Source: Dicyema japonicum (taxonomy: Eukaryota > Dicyemida > Rhombozoa > Dicyemidae). Taken from it: a DNA stretch of 64,000 nucleotides. The stretch covers positions 1,296,999 to 1,360,998 of the forward strand of contig RDEW01000010.1 of assembly GCA_011109175.1 (NCBI GenBank), in the 5' to 3' direction. The notes beneath the pieces are model-generated. The model was not told the DNA's origin. It saw nothing but the letters and a program-made list of their open reading frames with translations, and searched no databases. A program made the position numbers and the translations under genes. Shown in pieces: positions 32,069 to 43,514 of this stretch; position 1 is the stretch's first letter, and the number at the start of each line of letters is the position of its first letter.

Positions 32069-34361
32069 TCATTTAATACTTTTTAACTTTTCGTCCAATT
32101 TATCCAGTGATTCCAACAAACGGTTCTCCTCTATTGAAAGAACTGATGGATCTGACTAATTAAACAATAATAACTGGTTTGTGGAGAAGATGCGGTACTC
32201 ACAAGTCTGTTCATCAAACTCATAGATAGATTGTCGTAGTTTACGTACTTTTCGGCTGCATTGAAGAAGGCTATACTGTCCAATGCTACTTAATCTCATA
32301 TTCAACTACTTGGGAGGGAATTGACTCTTGTATTCGATTTCTTTGGAATAGACGATGACTTGGGAGGATTAACCAAGTAATTGAGTGAATGAGATGATCC
32401 ATGTCTTTAATTGTATACCTGTATTACCTTCCACTCATTGTACAGGCAGGTCGTTTGTCAGAGGTTGGACTCGTTCTATTAAATACAGCTGTTTGGGGAC
32501 GTCTCTCACTAACTTCTCTCCCTGATAGAAGGCTTCCATCGAAATCAACGAGGTTAGGCATCCTCAATTGCTGGTTCTCATACAGTGGGTTGAGGAATGG
32601 TTTCTTGTCTATTATCAGAGGCACGTGGAATGGGATTTCTGTAACATCAACTACATTCCTTTACTTTTATATTTTTCTCTATAAGTTTGCACTTGTTTCA
32701 CTTCTTCCTTGGTTTGTTGTTCCATGGTATCTACATTTTCTGATGGTTCTAGTAAATGTTGAGCTTTTAGTAATTATACATTTACTTGTTTGTAATATAT
32801 TTTTTGATTGGACACGTGGAGGATGCTGATCCGCAAATCGAACAGATTTGACCTTCAATATTACAATAGTGGATACGTTCTCCTCAATGGTGGTCTTTGA
32901 ACGGACTTTCATTACTTCAATGCTGTCGAATATAACTGTTTTGGACTTTTTAAACTGTCCTGGTGATTTTTTTAAGATTCCTTTTATGATTTTACTACTC
33001 TGATTCTTTCAAGAATATTCATTACCTGCTCAGTCGTATTGCTCTTTGGATAATGTAGTCGAGGACTGAGGAATGAGTTATCACAAATGCCAAATTCTTT
33101 ATCGGGAACATTTTCTTCCAATTTTGGCTGTGTGTAGCTCTTTGTGAGACCAGTCTTTGGTTTATAAAACTTGTTTTGAGTTGTCGTTGGCTGAGTTTTT
33201 GACAGATCGGAAGACGGAATTACAAGATCAATTGATATGTCCTCGGGGATTTCTGTTATCAGTTCTGGCATCTTAGAAACATTTTTCGTGGGCCTTGATG
33301 ACTTTGGTCTCATTATTATATTTTTAACTTCTTCCTTAACAGTTTGTGGAATTTCAGACGTAGTTTTGATCAAATCGTTGGGATTCGATGACTTTGCCTT
33401 TTCATTCATAAGATGCGATGTCTCTGTTTTTTGATTACTGCAATCCTCGGGGCATGCTCGTTGAGTAACCGTGGTTGATTGAGGATGAGAAGTAATGAGT
33501 AACTGAGGACGTTGAAACATAGTTTGACTCAACGGACTTCGGGAATATGTTGATAGCTGATGATTTTTAAACTGTGGTTCACTTGCATCTGTTTTTCTCG
33601 TATTTTCTTTTAAAATATCGAATGTATCCTTTGGAGGTTGAAACACAGGAGATCTGATGATATGCGTGTTGGTCCTCATTGTAGGTTCAGGAGTACTCCT
33701 ATATCTCTTATCTTCCCAATCAGTTTTATTTCTCCTTAATCCGTTGGTTACTTCTTCTCGAATTTGTGCAATAGGACTATGGTGAAATGATCTTGTAGAT
33801 CTTTCACTCCCACATGATGAGGCCGAGGTTATTCTATAAACGTCATATTTTGCTGATTTGTCTGTAATACTAAACCAATCAGTACTGCTGGTATTCTGAA
33901 TTGGAATGGAATGTGAGGCCGAGGATATTTGACGTTGTGTATTAATCTTCATCATTCTTTGGGAATAAATCGATTTCAAATGCACTAAAATAATACTTTT
34001 GGAAAATCATTACGGAGCCTGGATGACGGCGTTTGTTGCCGTTTCTTAACGTACGTGGCCCTTTGGTACTTTTCCGTGATCTCCTGAATACGTTGGTGAC
34101 GTTCTGCCAGGACCTTCTTTCTGTACTCTTCTTCCTCGGCTTGTTGTCGGAGTTTCTTTTCTTCGTAATTTCTACAATTATATTCCATTAAATTAAAATT
34201 ATGTTAACGTTTAATACTTTTGCCGTCTCCGCGTTTCCAACTCATTGCGGTGGTCAAATCTCAGTGGAACACTTTGTGGGATCTCCCTTTGATTACTCCC
34301 ATAGAAATGTCTCTCAATGTTCTCTCTAAGCAAATAACATTAAACACTACAAATAGGACAT
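32069..34361 (-). CDS. Unidentified coiled-coil, Ser/Pro-rich protein
   Basis: Ten exons (34361-34351, 34325-34218, 34171-34014, 33984-33026, 32999-32786, 32763-32665, 32638-32428, 32404-32310, 32285-32203, 32155-32069) join across introns of 25, 46, 29, 26, 22, 26, 23, 24 and 47 nt to give 674 residues with no break in phase. Residues 30-90 form a charged coiled coil (RNELETRRRRQK, KLRQQAEEEEYRKKVLAERH). The middle is Ser/Thr/Pro-rich and unstructured. The C-terminus has a compact motif (VPLIIDKKPFLNPLYEN) and a last helix (ENRLLESLDKLDEKLKSIK). Such a layout occurs in centrosomal and cilium proteins of the CSPP1/CCDC66 kind, but I cannot assign it. The initiator exon is only 11 nt. The start lies 418 bp from the divergent POU gene. 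Confidence 0.8.
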
Positions 34362-34779
34362 TTTACATCATTTCTGAATGGAAACCTTGGTTTTTAATAT
34401 TGTCATTTGAATCCAGAAAATTAATTAAAATAATTAATTTAAATATGCATTTTTAATTATTCTTAAAATTGATCATTTCCGTGTTTTTATCGACAGCCGT
34501 TGACAACCAAAATCTTAAAAATCATTACATGATATAATTTTAGTCTCAAATTATATTCAACAAATTTGAATCATACAGTTTTAACTTTTGTGTGGAAAAT
34601 TTAGATTTTTGGATATTTTGTGATTAAATTCATCAAAATGCATGGTGTCGAAGTAGTCAAAACAGTCAAAATATAATTTTTGTGAAAATTGATAATTTCA
34701 TATATTTTACGAAATTTCAGCGCAAAAGTTCGATTCGGAATTATTATATATACGGAAATGATGATTTGGAGACGTGTAA
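34362..34779. promoter_or_regulatory. Divergent region between coiled-coil and POU genes
   Basis: This 418-bp, strongly AT-rich gap separates two start codons on opposite strands and should carry both promoters. I see no named motif. A POU-binding octamer (ATGCAAAT) is absent in exact form, though ATGCAT occurs at 34446 and 34638. Confidence 0.35.
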
Positions 34780-35682
34780 ATGGATTATCCACACAATTAT
34801 GATCTCGACAATGGTAACAAGCCGGAAAACCAATTCTCCAGCCAATATGGAAATCCAAAGTTATTTTACAACAATTTCTTTTACCCATCTGAACCCCCAA
34901 TAAATAATGATGATGTATTCGGACTCATCCGCAACCAAGATTACTACCCTAGACTGTATGAGATCCCACATGGGGGAGGGGAGGACTATTGGAATTCGTA
35001 CCAAGTAAATGAAATAAATAATTTTAACTTTTTGTGTCACACAAAACCACAAATGGAAGATCAAAAGTTCAACATTGTAACACTGTGCAGTGATAAAAAT
35101 ACTTGCAATGAGGAATATGTTAAAATCACCTCAGAAGAACTTATTGAGTTTGCAAACAAATTCAAACAAATCAGAATTAGAAATGGATACACTCAGGCTG
35201 ACGTGGGGAACTCATTGGGGAATCTCTATGGAACCTTCCTCTCCCAGACGACCGTGTGTCGTTTCGAATCCCTGCAACTCTCCTCAAAGAATATGTGTAA
35301 ACTGAAACCCCTAATGGAAAAGTGGATAAAGGAAATCACGTTCAATAATGTTGATTTTAATGGATCAGAAAAACAGTTTATATTGGGAAGTAAACGGAAA
35401 AAGAGGACTCCGATCGACAGTTCCGTGAAATATATGCTTGAAAAGTACTTCTCTCAAAATCAAAAGCCTGGATCGTTGATTATCCGCCAGATTGCTAATA
35501 CCTTAAAACTCGACAAGGATGTAATTCGAGTCTGGTTTTGTAATCGTCGACAGAAAGAGAAGAGAAACTTAGGATACAACCATTCCTTACCGGGCGAAGG
35601 GAATTTTTCCTTGGACAATCCCTTCAGTGAAACCAGGGAGGATCCCTTATATTACGGAATGAATGGTAGTCGACATGTTTAA
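34780..35682 (+). CDS. POU-homeodomain transcription factor, class III-like
   Basis: A single exon of 300 codons. Residues about 118-187 form the POU-specific domain (LIEFANKFKQIRIRNGYTQA, DVGNSLGNLYG, SQTTVCRFESLQLSSKNMCK), and about 205-262 the homeodomain, with helix 3 VIRVWFCNRRQKEKR and recognition residue Cys in the WFC motif, as in all POU factors. TQADVG and CRFExLQLS point to class III (Brn/Oct6) over class II. The 18-residue linker is unconserved and the N-terminal 117 residues are Asn/Tyr-rich with no known transactivation motif. The homeodomain N-arm is KRKKRTPID. Lack of introns is usual for class III POU genes. A DNA-binding regulator in the nucleus, in other animals mostly neural or glial. 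Confidence 0.93.
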   Translation: MDYPHNYDLDNGNKPENQFSSQYGNPKLFYNNFFYPSEPPINNDDVFGLIRNQDYYPRLYEIPHGGGEDYWNSYQVNEINNFNFLCHTKPQMEDQKFNIVTLCSDKNTCNEEYVKITSEELIEFANKFKQIRIRNGYTQADVGNSLGNLYGTFLSQTTVCRFESLQLSSKNMCKLKPLMEKWIKEITFNNVDFNGSEKQFILGSKRKKRTPIDSSVKYMLEKYFSQNQKPGSLIIRQIANTLKLDKDVIRVWFCNRRQKEKRNLGYNHSLPGEGNFSLDNPFSETREDPLYYGMNGSRHV

Positions 35683-35726
35683 TTATTTTCATGCTTTATT
35701 GGAGTTTTACAAGTTAATAAATTATT

Positions 35727-35936
35727 ATGTCAATCAAAACGTCCACTCGACAGTTTGTATTTATAGTGTTAGGTAATGAATATTCACTTGTGACCACACG
35801 TTTGCGACACATTGTGCATAAATTATTGGAAAACAGGTGTATCTCATTAAAGAGGTTAAGTAATAAAATTATTTTTACATTGACAGGTCCCTCGTTACTT
35901 AAAACACTGATTAACCGGGTAAAGTTTACAAATTAA
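35727..35936 (+). CDS. Small ORF downstream of POU gene
   Basis: ATG 35727 begins 69 basic codons, 44 bp after the POU stop and on the same strand. The sequence (RQFVFIVLGNEYSLVTTRLR, KLLENRCISLKRLSNKI) has no recognised domain. Internal GT and AG pairs could make it a multi-exon gene, or it may be untranslated. Confidence 0.25.
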   Translation: MSIKTSTRQFVFIVLGNEYSLVTTRLRHIVHKLLENRCISLKRLSNKIIFTLTGPSLLKTLINRVKFTN

Positions 35937-36119
35937 GTTATTACCATTCATAGCTTAATTGACAAAATACATCATGTTCACACTATAATCACACGATCGG
36001 AGGTATCCACGGTTTTAGAAGACCTCCGTGTCATTCTCCTGTTTTTGATGGTCTTGGTTATACCTCTAAGTTCGACCTAGATTTTGTTTTCGTTGAATGA
36101 GCTTTCAAAAATTTATTAA

Positions 36120-36940
36120 CCAGGGCAAAAACCCGGAAGTGATGGAATTGTGTTTCTTAAAGGCTTTTTTCTCGAAGGATTTCCTTCTGCACTTTTTAAC
36201 GAGAGGCTGAGGATCCTCGATTCGTTCTTGTGGAAAAATTATCTATTCATCCACAAGTTAATTTTTGCTCTTAGGTGCTTGCTTGCTTTCAGGCACTGTA
36301 AACACCGTCGATTTAACCTTAAAATCCTTAGTGGAAGATGTTATAAATGTCATGATCGTGGATGTAAAAACTCCACACTTTTAGCAATAGTCAACATAGC
36401 AATCACTTGACACTCTCTAAAGCGAAGGAATGGAGAATAGTAGTCGTGAAGATGCCTACCCAATTTCTGAGATGAGGACTCTGCTCAACAACGAGAGCCC
36501 TCTCATTGGCATCTCATGATGTCTGTGAGACTCCACATTCACTTCTGCAAGAAAAGTTCTGGAAGATTTTCCAGCTTGCGGCCCTAAATGATATTATTAA
36601 ATATGCTCTTGAAGGTGCTGGTTTCCCTTTTATCATTGAACCTGTTGTACTTGATGTGACCAGAAGGATGGCAATCTTTTCATTTCCAAGGATGTTCTCT
36701 CATATATGATGTTACTTGTGTTTATACCTTTTCCATGACTAATATATACTCAGACTGCGTTTGGGGCCTTTCTGTTTTGTCCTAATAGCATTTGAGACTT
36801 TGAATGTGGGCAGGCCTGTCACCAGAGGTGCTCTTGGAAGCACAATCTCGTTCAGGTTTGGGAATTCTCGGAGCAGTGTTGGTCGTGCGAACGTCTTAGA
36901 AATTCCATTGCTTGCCGCACTGTCTCTTGGTAGTTAATAC
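36120..36940 (+). mobile_element. Lineage D 3' fragment
   Basis: The frame 36506-36709 gives AALNDIIKYALEGAGFPFII, matching the AMNDIIKRALESAGF block of lineage D, followed in other frames by a weakened PDG strand, YDVTCVYTFS (about 36705-36735) and a C-terminal ETLNVWAG region (about 36790-36815). Upstream pieces to 36120 are weaker. 36940-37360 is AT-rich and empty. Confidence 0.55.
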
Positions 36941-37368
36941 CTGATTCGCTTCTTTTGTAAAATAATGATGATTTTTATATAAAAATCATAATTAGAATAT
37001 CTGTTTAACAATTGATATTTCTCTCAAGGATGAGACTATAACTTTGAGTCTTGGTGTATCCAACAATATCAATATACAAATTAGTCGTATTTGTTTAGTC
37101 CACTTTAGACTTTAACGAGAGTTATATTTTTTGATTTAAAACGTCAAAAATCAAGTATTTATATTGATTTCCATTTTTGTCTAAATTAAACTAATTTCAT
37201 TAAGTTGGCCTGACAATAATGATCGGTAGTGTTGTAGCTCACAGAATTATATTTCATTATACAAACTAAATGCATATAAAAATAAATTAATATATCCAAA
37301 AAATAAAGTTATTAACGTTTTATTGTATTGAGTAAAGTTATTAACTTTTATTTTTTATAATTTTCGAT

Positions 37369-37971
37369 GTGTTCACCTTTACGTGGAGAAAATTGGATAC
37401 CAGTATCAATCTGGCAACTAAAAGAACCACAATTATTCCCCTGTCAACCTTTTCAACGACCTCTGGGAAGTCGGACTGGATGATGGTTGCTATTGAGCGG
37501 GCGCGTAGCTTTCGCTCCCAAAGATCGGATTGGCTACTCCTAATCCTTGCTGGGGACATCAAACAGAACCCCGGAACCCAAAAGAACGGGAAAATCCTCA
37601 ATATCATGCAATTCAACATAAACGGCCTCACACACAAATCAAATGAACTTTTTGCATTTCTAACTTCCCACAAAATAGATATTGCCATGCTACAGGAAAC
37701 GAAACTATCAAGAAAGTCAACGCTTCCACACTACAAAGACTACTCAATCGTCCGCCATGGTCGACCAAATTCAAACAGAGGAGGCGGTGTTCTCATACAC
37801 AAATCTATTCCATTTTCCGATACTTTCGCTCAGACACAAGCTCTGTTTGAAGATGACGATCACATCGAACTTACTTCCGTCTTGGTGAAAATAAACCACA
37901 CAAGGTATACATTTGTAAATATCTACATCCCGCCACCAAGTCCCAGTATGAAACATTACTCCCAAAACTAA
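37369..37971 (+). pseudogene. Lineage E leader, 2A-like motif and endonuclease start
   Basis: Two hundred open codons start a polyprotein. Residues 60-70 are LAGDIKQNPGT, close to the 2A consensus D(V/I)ExNPGP, but with Thr for the final Pro. Residues after it begin the APE nuclease (IMQFNINGLTHKSNELFAFL, AMLQETKLSRKST, RGGGVLIHKSIP). The nuclease nicks target DNA before reverse transcription. The frame is lost at 37950 and picked up at 37977. Start codon choice is uncertain. Confidence 0.7.
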
Positions 37972-40640
37972 CCGAATTGCAAAAGATTGAAAATGTGATA
38001 ATCTGCGGACACCTAAATGCAAAAGATCCTATCTGGCTAATCGGCCAAAAGATTAATGGAAGGGGGCTTCAGGTCCTCTCTCAACTAGAACAATTAGTTA
38101 TCCTCAATGACAGGAAATCACACACTCGAACAGCTTTTAGACCTGAAGACTCTAATACATCACCTGACTTCACACTATGTTCTCCATCACTATCTTCGAC
38201 GATATCTTGGAGAATTGTATATGACCTACACTTGGACCATAATCCAATTCAACTGTCAATCGAACTACTCTCGCCTATTGTTAGGCATCGGAAAACTATA
38301 ACGAATTACAAGCGTGCAAAATGGGATTCATTCAGAAAAGAAACAGAAAAATTTCTATCCGACTTTTCCGTTGAGAATTTCAAATCGCTTGACGCCGCAA
38401 TGAAATTTTTTAATGAGGTCATCCTCAGTGCCGACAAGAAGTACATTCCAAGAGTACTCATTGCAGAATATAATCCCAATTTCACTATGGAAATTATCGA
38501 AAAGATTTACAAGACGGCGACTCAAAAAATCAAGAATTTATACGGCCGAACTATCCAACCTTAATAGCGATATTACAGAATTAATCAACAAGAGGAAATT
38601 GGACCGTTGGAACAATTTCATCACAAAAATTAACCACCGAACAAAACTAAAAGATTTTTGGGGCACTTTACGTGGAATTCAGTCGAAACAAAATAGAATG
38701 GAGACAACCCAGGCCACCAGTATTGACAAGAATCAAACACCACGTGATTTCACTCATCAGGCAAATGTCATGATGGACCACTACTCAAAAGTGAGTCACA
38801 TAGATATGAACAAATACTCTCGTCCATGCAAATTGAAAAACGTTCAAACTCCTCAAAGAAAAACCAATTGAAATTAGTACGTTGGATGTCGTAAAACTAA
38901 TCAAAAACGCCAAAAACTCTCCTTCCAAAGGGCTTGATGGAATCTGCATTTAAAGCACCTGGGAATGCAAGGACTTAAATCAATAACAGACATAATTTCT
39001 GTGTCCATCTGCAGAATTCCTGCACTATGGAAAAATCCAAAATAATCCCAATCCTGAAACCCAAGAAAGATCCTTCGGATCCGGGATCTTTCAGACCAAT
39101 TTCACTACTATCTGTAGGATCGAAAATTGTCGAATGTGTTGTACTGAAACTAATATCGAAGTATCTTTTCTTCCCTGATTTTCAACATGGCTTTCGTCCA
39201 CAATACTCAACATTAACACATCTCTCTACCTTAACTCAATATCGCTGATGGTTTTAACAATTATAATCCTTCAAAACGGACTATCCTTGCATCGATCGAC
39301 CTAACCAAGGCGTTCGATCGAACATCAAGGCGCGTGATAAACAACAAAATTCTTGTATCTGGAATTTCTCCACGTCTTCAGAATTGGTTAACAAATTTCC
39401 TCTCTGGAAGAATTGGTCGAGCTGAAATTATGTCATGTCTATCTTATTACAGACTCCTTCCAAATGGAGTTCCCCAAGGCTCCGTTTTATCACCCACCTT
39501 ATTCAACTTACACCTAAGCGACATTCCAATCAATTCCAAGACACTTCTCCTATTGTATGTGGATGACATGATTGTTGCCTCTAAAGACATAGTCGTCAAC
39601 GAAGCAACGAAGGATGTTCAGATCCACTTGAACACTCTTAAAGAGTGGCATGGAGCTAACCACCTATCCCTCTCTCCATCGAAATCCACCGTCACTGTAT
39701 TCACGTCCAACCGTCGCCAACTAAATTTTCAACCTATTTTAACAATCCATGGACAACCACTCACCTTTACGAAACATCCCAAAATACTTGGAGTTATTTA
39801 TGACCAACTACTAACCTTTTCTAAACATGTGGAGGAACAATGTACAAAGGCCTTTCAAAAGATTAACATACTTAAAGCTGTGTCAGTCCATTCCTTTGGT
39901 CAAAGCAAAAAAGCCCTAACCATCATAAACAATTTATTCGAACAACTATTAACTATGCAAGCCCTTGCTGGTCGACCTCTGCCTCTCTTACTTCTATTGA
40001 CAAACTACAAAAAGTACAAAACATCGCGCTCAGGATAATTACTGGATGTCTCAGATAAACTCCTGTCGATCATCTACATTGGGAGTCAAAGATCCTTCCA
40101 ATTGGAGACCATCTGGAAATGAGAGCCCAGCAGTTCCTCTCTCAAGCCTACAATCTAGAACATCCCTGCCAATCCCTATGCAAGCAGCAAAACAAAAGGA
40201 AAATTATTATGACAACCAGTGATTTGTCTCGAATGTTATCATCCATTCCTTCCATCCCCAATGACAGGAGTCGTCTGAAACAGATACACGATTTTGTTTC
40301 TACGAGAAGCATCCGAAGACTCGGAGACAATAAAATACTACAGCGACCCCCTCCTCCAATAGACCAATCAGAATATTCTTTTTCAAGGGACGTGCGAGTA
40401 AACCTGCCTCGTCTACGATGTGGGCACCACCCATATCTACCAACATATGATGTACTCTGCCCCTTTTGCAACTTCCATGTGCTGACAACAAATCATCTAT
40501 TTCAATGTCATGAATTGGCACAACACTTCTCCACAATGCCGGAACTGACCGATCTATGGGAGCGACCAACATCTGCTGCGTCCTACTTAATAGCTGCTGG
40601 CCTCCTACAAGTTAGTGAGACTGGGGTTACTTAACTAACT
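37369..40640 (+). mobile_element. Lineage E LINE, nearly full length
   Basis: The best lineage E copy. It begins with a leader (37369) ending in a 2A-like LAGDIKQNPGT (37546-37578), then an APE endonuclease: MQFNINGL, MLQETKLS (about 37687-37710), GGGVLIHK, CGHLNAKDPIW (about 38003-38035), LDHNPIQ (about 38235-38255). RT follows: PKKDPSDPGSFRPISLL (39061-39111), HGFRPQYST (about 39187-39213), DLTKAFD (about 39298-39318), NGVPQGSVLSPTLFNLHLSD (39462-39521) and YVDDMIVAS (39556-39582). After RT come a LGVIYD block and a C-terminal CPFCNFHVLTTNHLFQC finger (40459-40509), ending at TGA/TAA near 40635. Frames change about five times, so it is inactive as read. Jockey/I-like by layout. Confidence 0.85.
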
Positions 40641-40649
40641 AACTTTTAT

Positions 40650-41710
40650 TGTATTGTTGGTTGAGGTTGTGACGTCCCTCTTCTGTACTATGTCTAATGC
40701 ACACACTAGAAAACTCGTGCTAATAACATTCAATGTGAGAGGGATTGCAACCTCACTAATAATAGATAAAACTTGAGTAAGTAGTAACTTTAAAATATAA
40801 CTCAATGTGTTTCATGTTGCTAGTAACATTAGAATAGTTCATTTTAGTAAAGGCATAATGATTTTGGTCTAAGAAATTGTGTATTTACTAGCAAATAATA
40901 ATAGTGGATAAATCATCCCTTAGAGTATTATTACGACTACTGAAATGAACATGGTAGAACAAAGAATGGATAAGATTCTCTTAAAATGGAGAATTCTCAA
41001 GACAAACCGTAGGAAGAAGTTAATCATTGAAACCACTGAATTAGCTGATAACTCTTATCTTCTTTTTGTGGTTCTCGTGGTTAATAGATAACAAATCAAA
41101 GTTAGGATTACATTGATAAATCCCCAAAGTAAAGGAATTAATAAATTATTCCAAAGATCAAAGGAAAAACCATACTAATTCCTTTATCCTGACCCCTTGC
41201 AATAGAACCCTCACCCAAGCATAGTAATCCAGAGGACGTTGTCCATGAAGATGATGTCGTTTCCAGAACTCGTCGCCAAAGAGTGAAATTGTCTCCCGGT
41301 GGAGTTAATCTGCCGATCAGACAATAGGCGCCCCCGAGTAAGGTAGATCTAACGACAGCACCAGAGAGAAGGAAGAAAAACTTTAATCAATTAGCCACAT
41401 GGCAATGGTCAATTTAACATAATTCTAAGGAATGTTTTATAACTATGTAACCAGTTTATTTTACAAAAGTAATGTTAATAATTTAGTTAGAAATATTTCC
41501 TTTTTTTAGCAAAGACGTCTTTTCTACGAGCAATTTAGTATTTGGGGTTCTCCAACACACTCTAGATCATCCACAAATTTCGGTTCTGAGCAGACCAAAT
41601 TACTTGTTCCGTCGTCCTGAGAGTCTTTGTTATCTATTCTCGTTTCCTTGTTTAGCTCCTTAGTTCTCTCACAAAACCCGTTTTATTCCTGTATGAAACA
41701 ATCATCGACT
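40650..41710 (+). other. Unresolved stretch with possible small exons
   Basis: A frame from ATG 40945 encodes NMVEQRMDKILLKWRILKTN and, if GT-AG segments of 20 nt (about 41071-41090) and 29 nt (about 41101-41129) are removed, continues to ...KELINYSKDQRKNH before a stop at about 41222. Further on, 41227-41325 reads PEDVVHEDDVVSRTRRQRVK...PGG in one frame. These could be parts of one or two genes, but the joints are not secure. The remainder is AT-rich. Confidence 0.25.
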
Positions 41711-41718
41711 CTAAAGTT

Positions 41719-41965
41719 TTACGTATAACCAATGATTGAATATACGTATAGGTTCTTTCGCTTATGTTCAGAGATCTGGAATGTTCCCACGAGTGTTACC
41801 AATCCATCCCAGGTCAGTACTATTGAGACAATCCTCACTTTCGCATGGTGTATTGATTCCAGTTCTTTCGATAAAAAATCATACTTTCTCAATTTTTCGA
41901 ATTCTACTTGTTGGAGATTTTGGGTTGATGTAATACCCACTTCAAATGTTTTATTTATTATTAAT
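41719..41965 (-). mobile_element. Lineage A C-terminal fragment
   Basis: The minus frame gives FEVGITSTQNLQQVEFEKLR (about 41946-41887) and KVRIVSIVLTWDG, lining up with IIEVGITSQDRLQTVEVEKKR...TWEG of the 2400-5640 copy. It is the end of the RLE domain. The ORF extends upstream to 42117 in unrelated sequence and downstream to 41719. Confidence 0.6.
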
Positions 41966-41988
41966 TCAATGTATATATTAAACTTTGA

Positions 41989-43090
41989 ATGTCGTTTTTT
42001 ATCTTTGTACTTAAAATAGTAAATAAACATAAAATGGAATACTCTGATTGCCTCAAAAGATGTACTGAATTCGTACTTAACGTTTCTCTTGACACCCCTG
42101 GATGGATACAGACTCAATTACCGATATCATTGGGTGGAATCGGTCTTACTACTCCCTGCCAAATTGCTGGCCCGGCGTATTTTGCCTCAAAACTTTCATG
42201 CAAAAACCAAGTGGACTCAATTCTTTCAAAGCTTCCATCTCGGAAACTGTCCAATGACTTGGTTGAATACATGGACGTGTGGCGAAGTGAAGGGCTTAGC
42301 GAGCCGCGTAACCCAGACCAACAATCGTCTTGGATGATCCATAGATGGAATGCTCTGGCATCCAACCTAGTCAGCCGGCTCTCTGGACATCGCCTGGATT
42401 GTTTCCAAAATTCGAGGGAGGCGGTTGATGGATCTTGGCTTGGGGTTTACCCATGTCAAGAAGTTGGTGGATTGTTGGATGATGACTCACTTCGTACAGC
42501 TGTATGTCTACACCTCGGATTGCCTGTTTGCACCAAATCGAAGTGCAAATGTGGCTGTCTATCGGACGAACTGGGTCTCCACCTCCTCTCATGCCGGAGC
42601 GGAATTGGCAGATCTTCTCGACATTCGGCAATGAACGACATCATTAAGAGGGCATTAGAATCGGCTGGATTCCGTTGCCGGATCGAACCGACTGGTCTAT
42701 TTGACAACGGAAGACGCCCTGACGGCATGACCTCCTTTCCTTTTGAGCGAGGGCGAAACCTTGTATGGGATGTGACCTGTGTCTGCTCTTTCGCCCCAAG
42801 CAAAAAAAATAATTCACCAGGCAGACCTTCTTCTCAAGCAGAGGAAGTAAAAAACGCTAAATATTCGGATATCAGCGACAGGTACATTTTCGCACCTGTC
42901 GCGATTGAAACTTCGGGGAACTTTGGCCCTAAAACGCTGAAGTTCCTGAACCATTTGGGAAAATTACTCACTGACAAAACTGGTGATCTTCGTGAGACGA
43001 GATGGCTCAAGGAGAAGCTCTCGTTGGCTGTTGTCCGTGGGAATAGCTTGTGCATCTCCCAACAGCTGAATTAACTATTCTTTTTCCTTT
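41989..43090 (+). mobile_element. Lineage D 3' half, longest open frame
   Basis: An unbroken 361-codon frame (41989-43074); element sequence starts near 42030. It encodes the post-RT region LPISLGGIGLTTPCQIAGPA (42120-42179), an SWLGVYP...GGLLDDDSLRTAVCLHLGL helix region, a zinc knuckle CKCGCLSDELGLHLLSC (42544-42594), HSAMNDIIKRALESAGFR, then RRPDGMTSFPF (42712-42744) and LVWDVTC (42760-42780), a PD...D pattern like a restriction-type nuclease, and finally WLKEKLSLAVVRGNSL (42999-43046). Such RT-linked proteins are frequent in marine invertebrate genomes. The RT itself is missing (5' truncation). The intact frame suggests a recent insertion. Confidence 0.75.
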
Positions 43091-43324
43091 TCCTTATAAT
43101 AATAATGAGTTAAAAATAAAAAAAATAAACATAAAATTGAAGATCTAAATATAAACGAAATATCAACAAACGACAAATAATAAAGATTTATTAAACTTCC
43201 AAAGTGTTACTACTAAGCAGCCCTTGTCAGTCCATCCTTGTAGGATAGGAGCAGTGTAACTCTTTTCTTTAAAATATATCCAGTTTGGTGAGTTATATTC
43301 AACCAACCACAAAGCACTTTTTTC

Positions 43325-43390
43325 CTTTTTTTAACCCCACCAGACTCGTCCTCTCCTTTGTCGGTCTGGGATCACTTAGTTAGTTGAGAA
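43325..43390 (-). repeat. Dispersed repeat, copy 1
   Basis: The minus strand reads agttctcaactaactaagtg then atcccagaccgacaaaggag; about 60 bp match the plus strand at 61985-62050 with roughly eight substitutions. Non-coding. Possibly the end of an element family not otherwise recognised. Confidence 0.55.
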
Positions 43391-43514
43391 CTTTTTATTT
43401 CTTTCTCTTTGATAGTGATCCTGAAGGTAATAATAATACTAAGCAGCCATCCTGATTGCAAAAGCTTTCCCCTACGATTTCCATAGAAATGCCCTCAATC
43501 AACCATCCCTCTTC

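Noticed and set aside
32401-32829. Plus-strand 142-codon ORF, hydrophobic
   Set aside because: It is the antisense of exons 6-7 of the coiled-coil gene, whose phases fit over ten exons.
41227-41325. Jupiter/JPT-like RVxxxPGG motif
   Set aside because: Only one short motif; no second repeat, start or splice chain.
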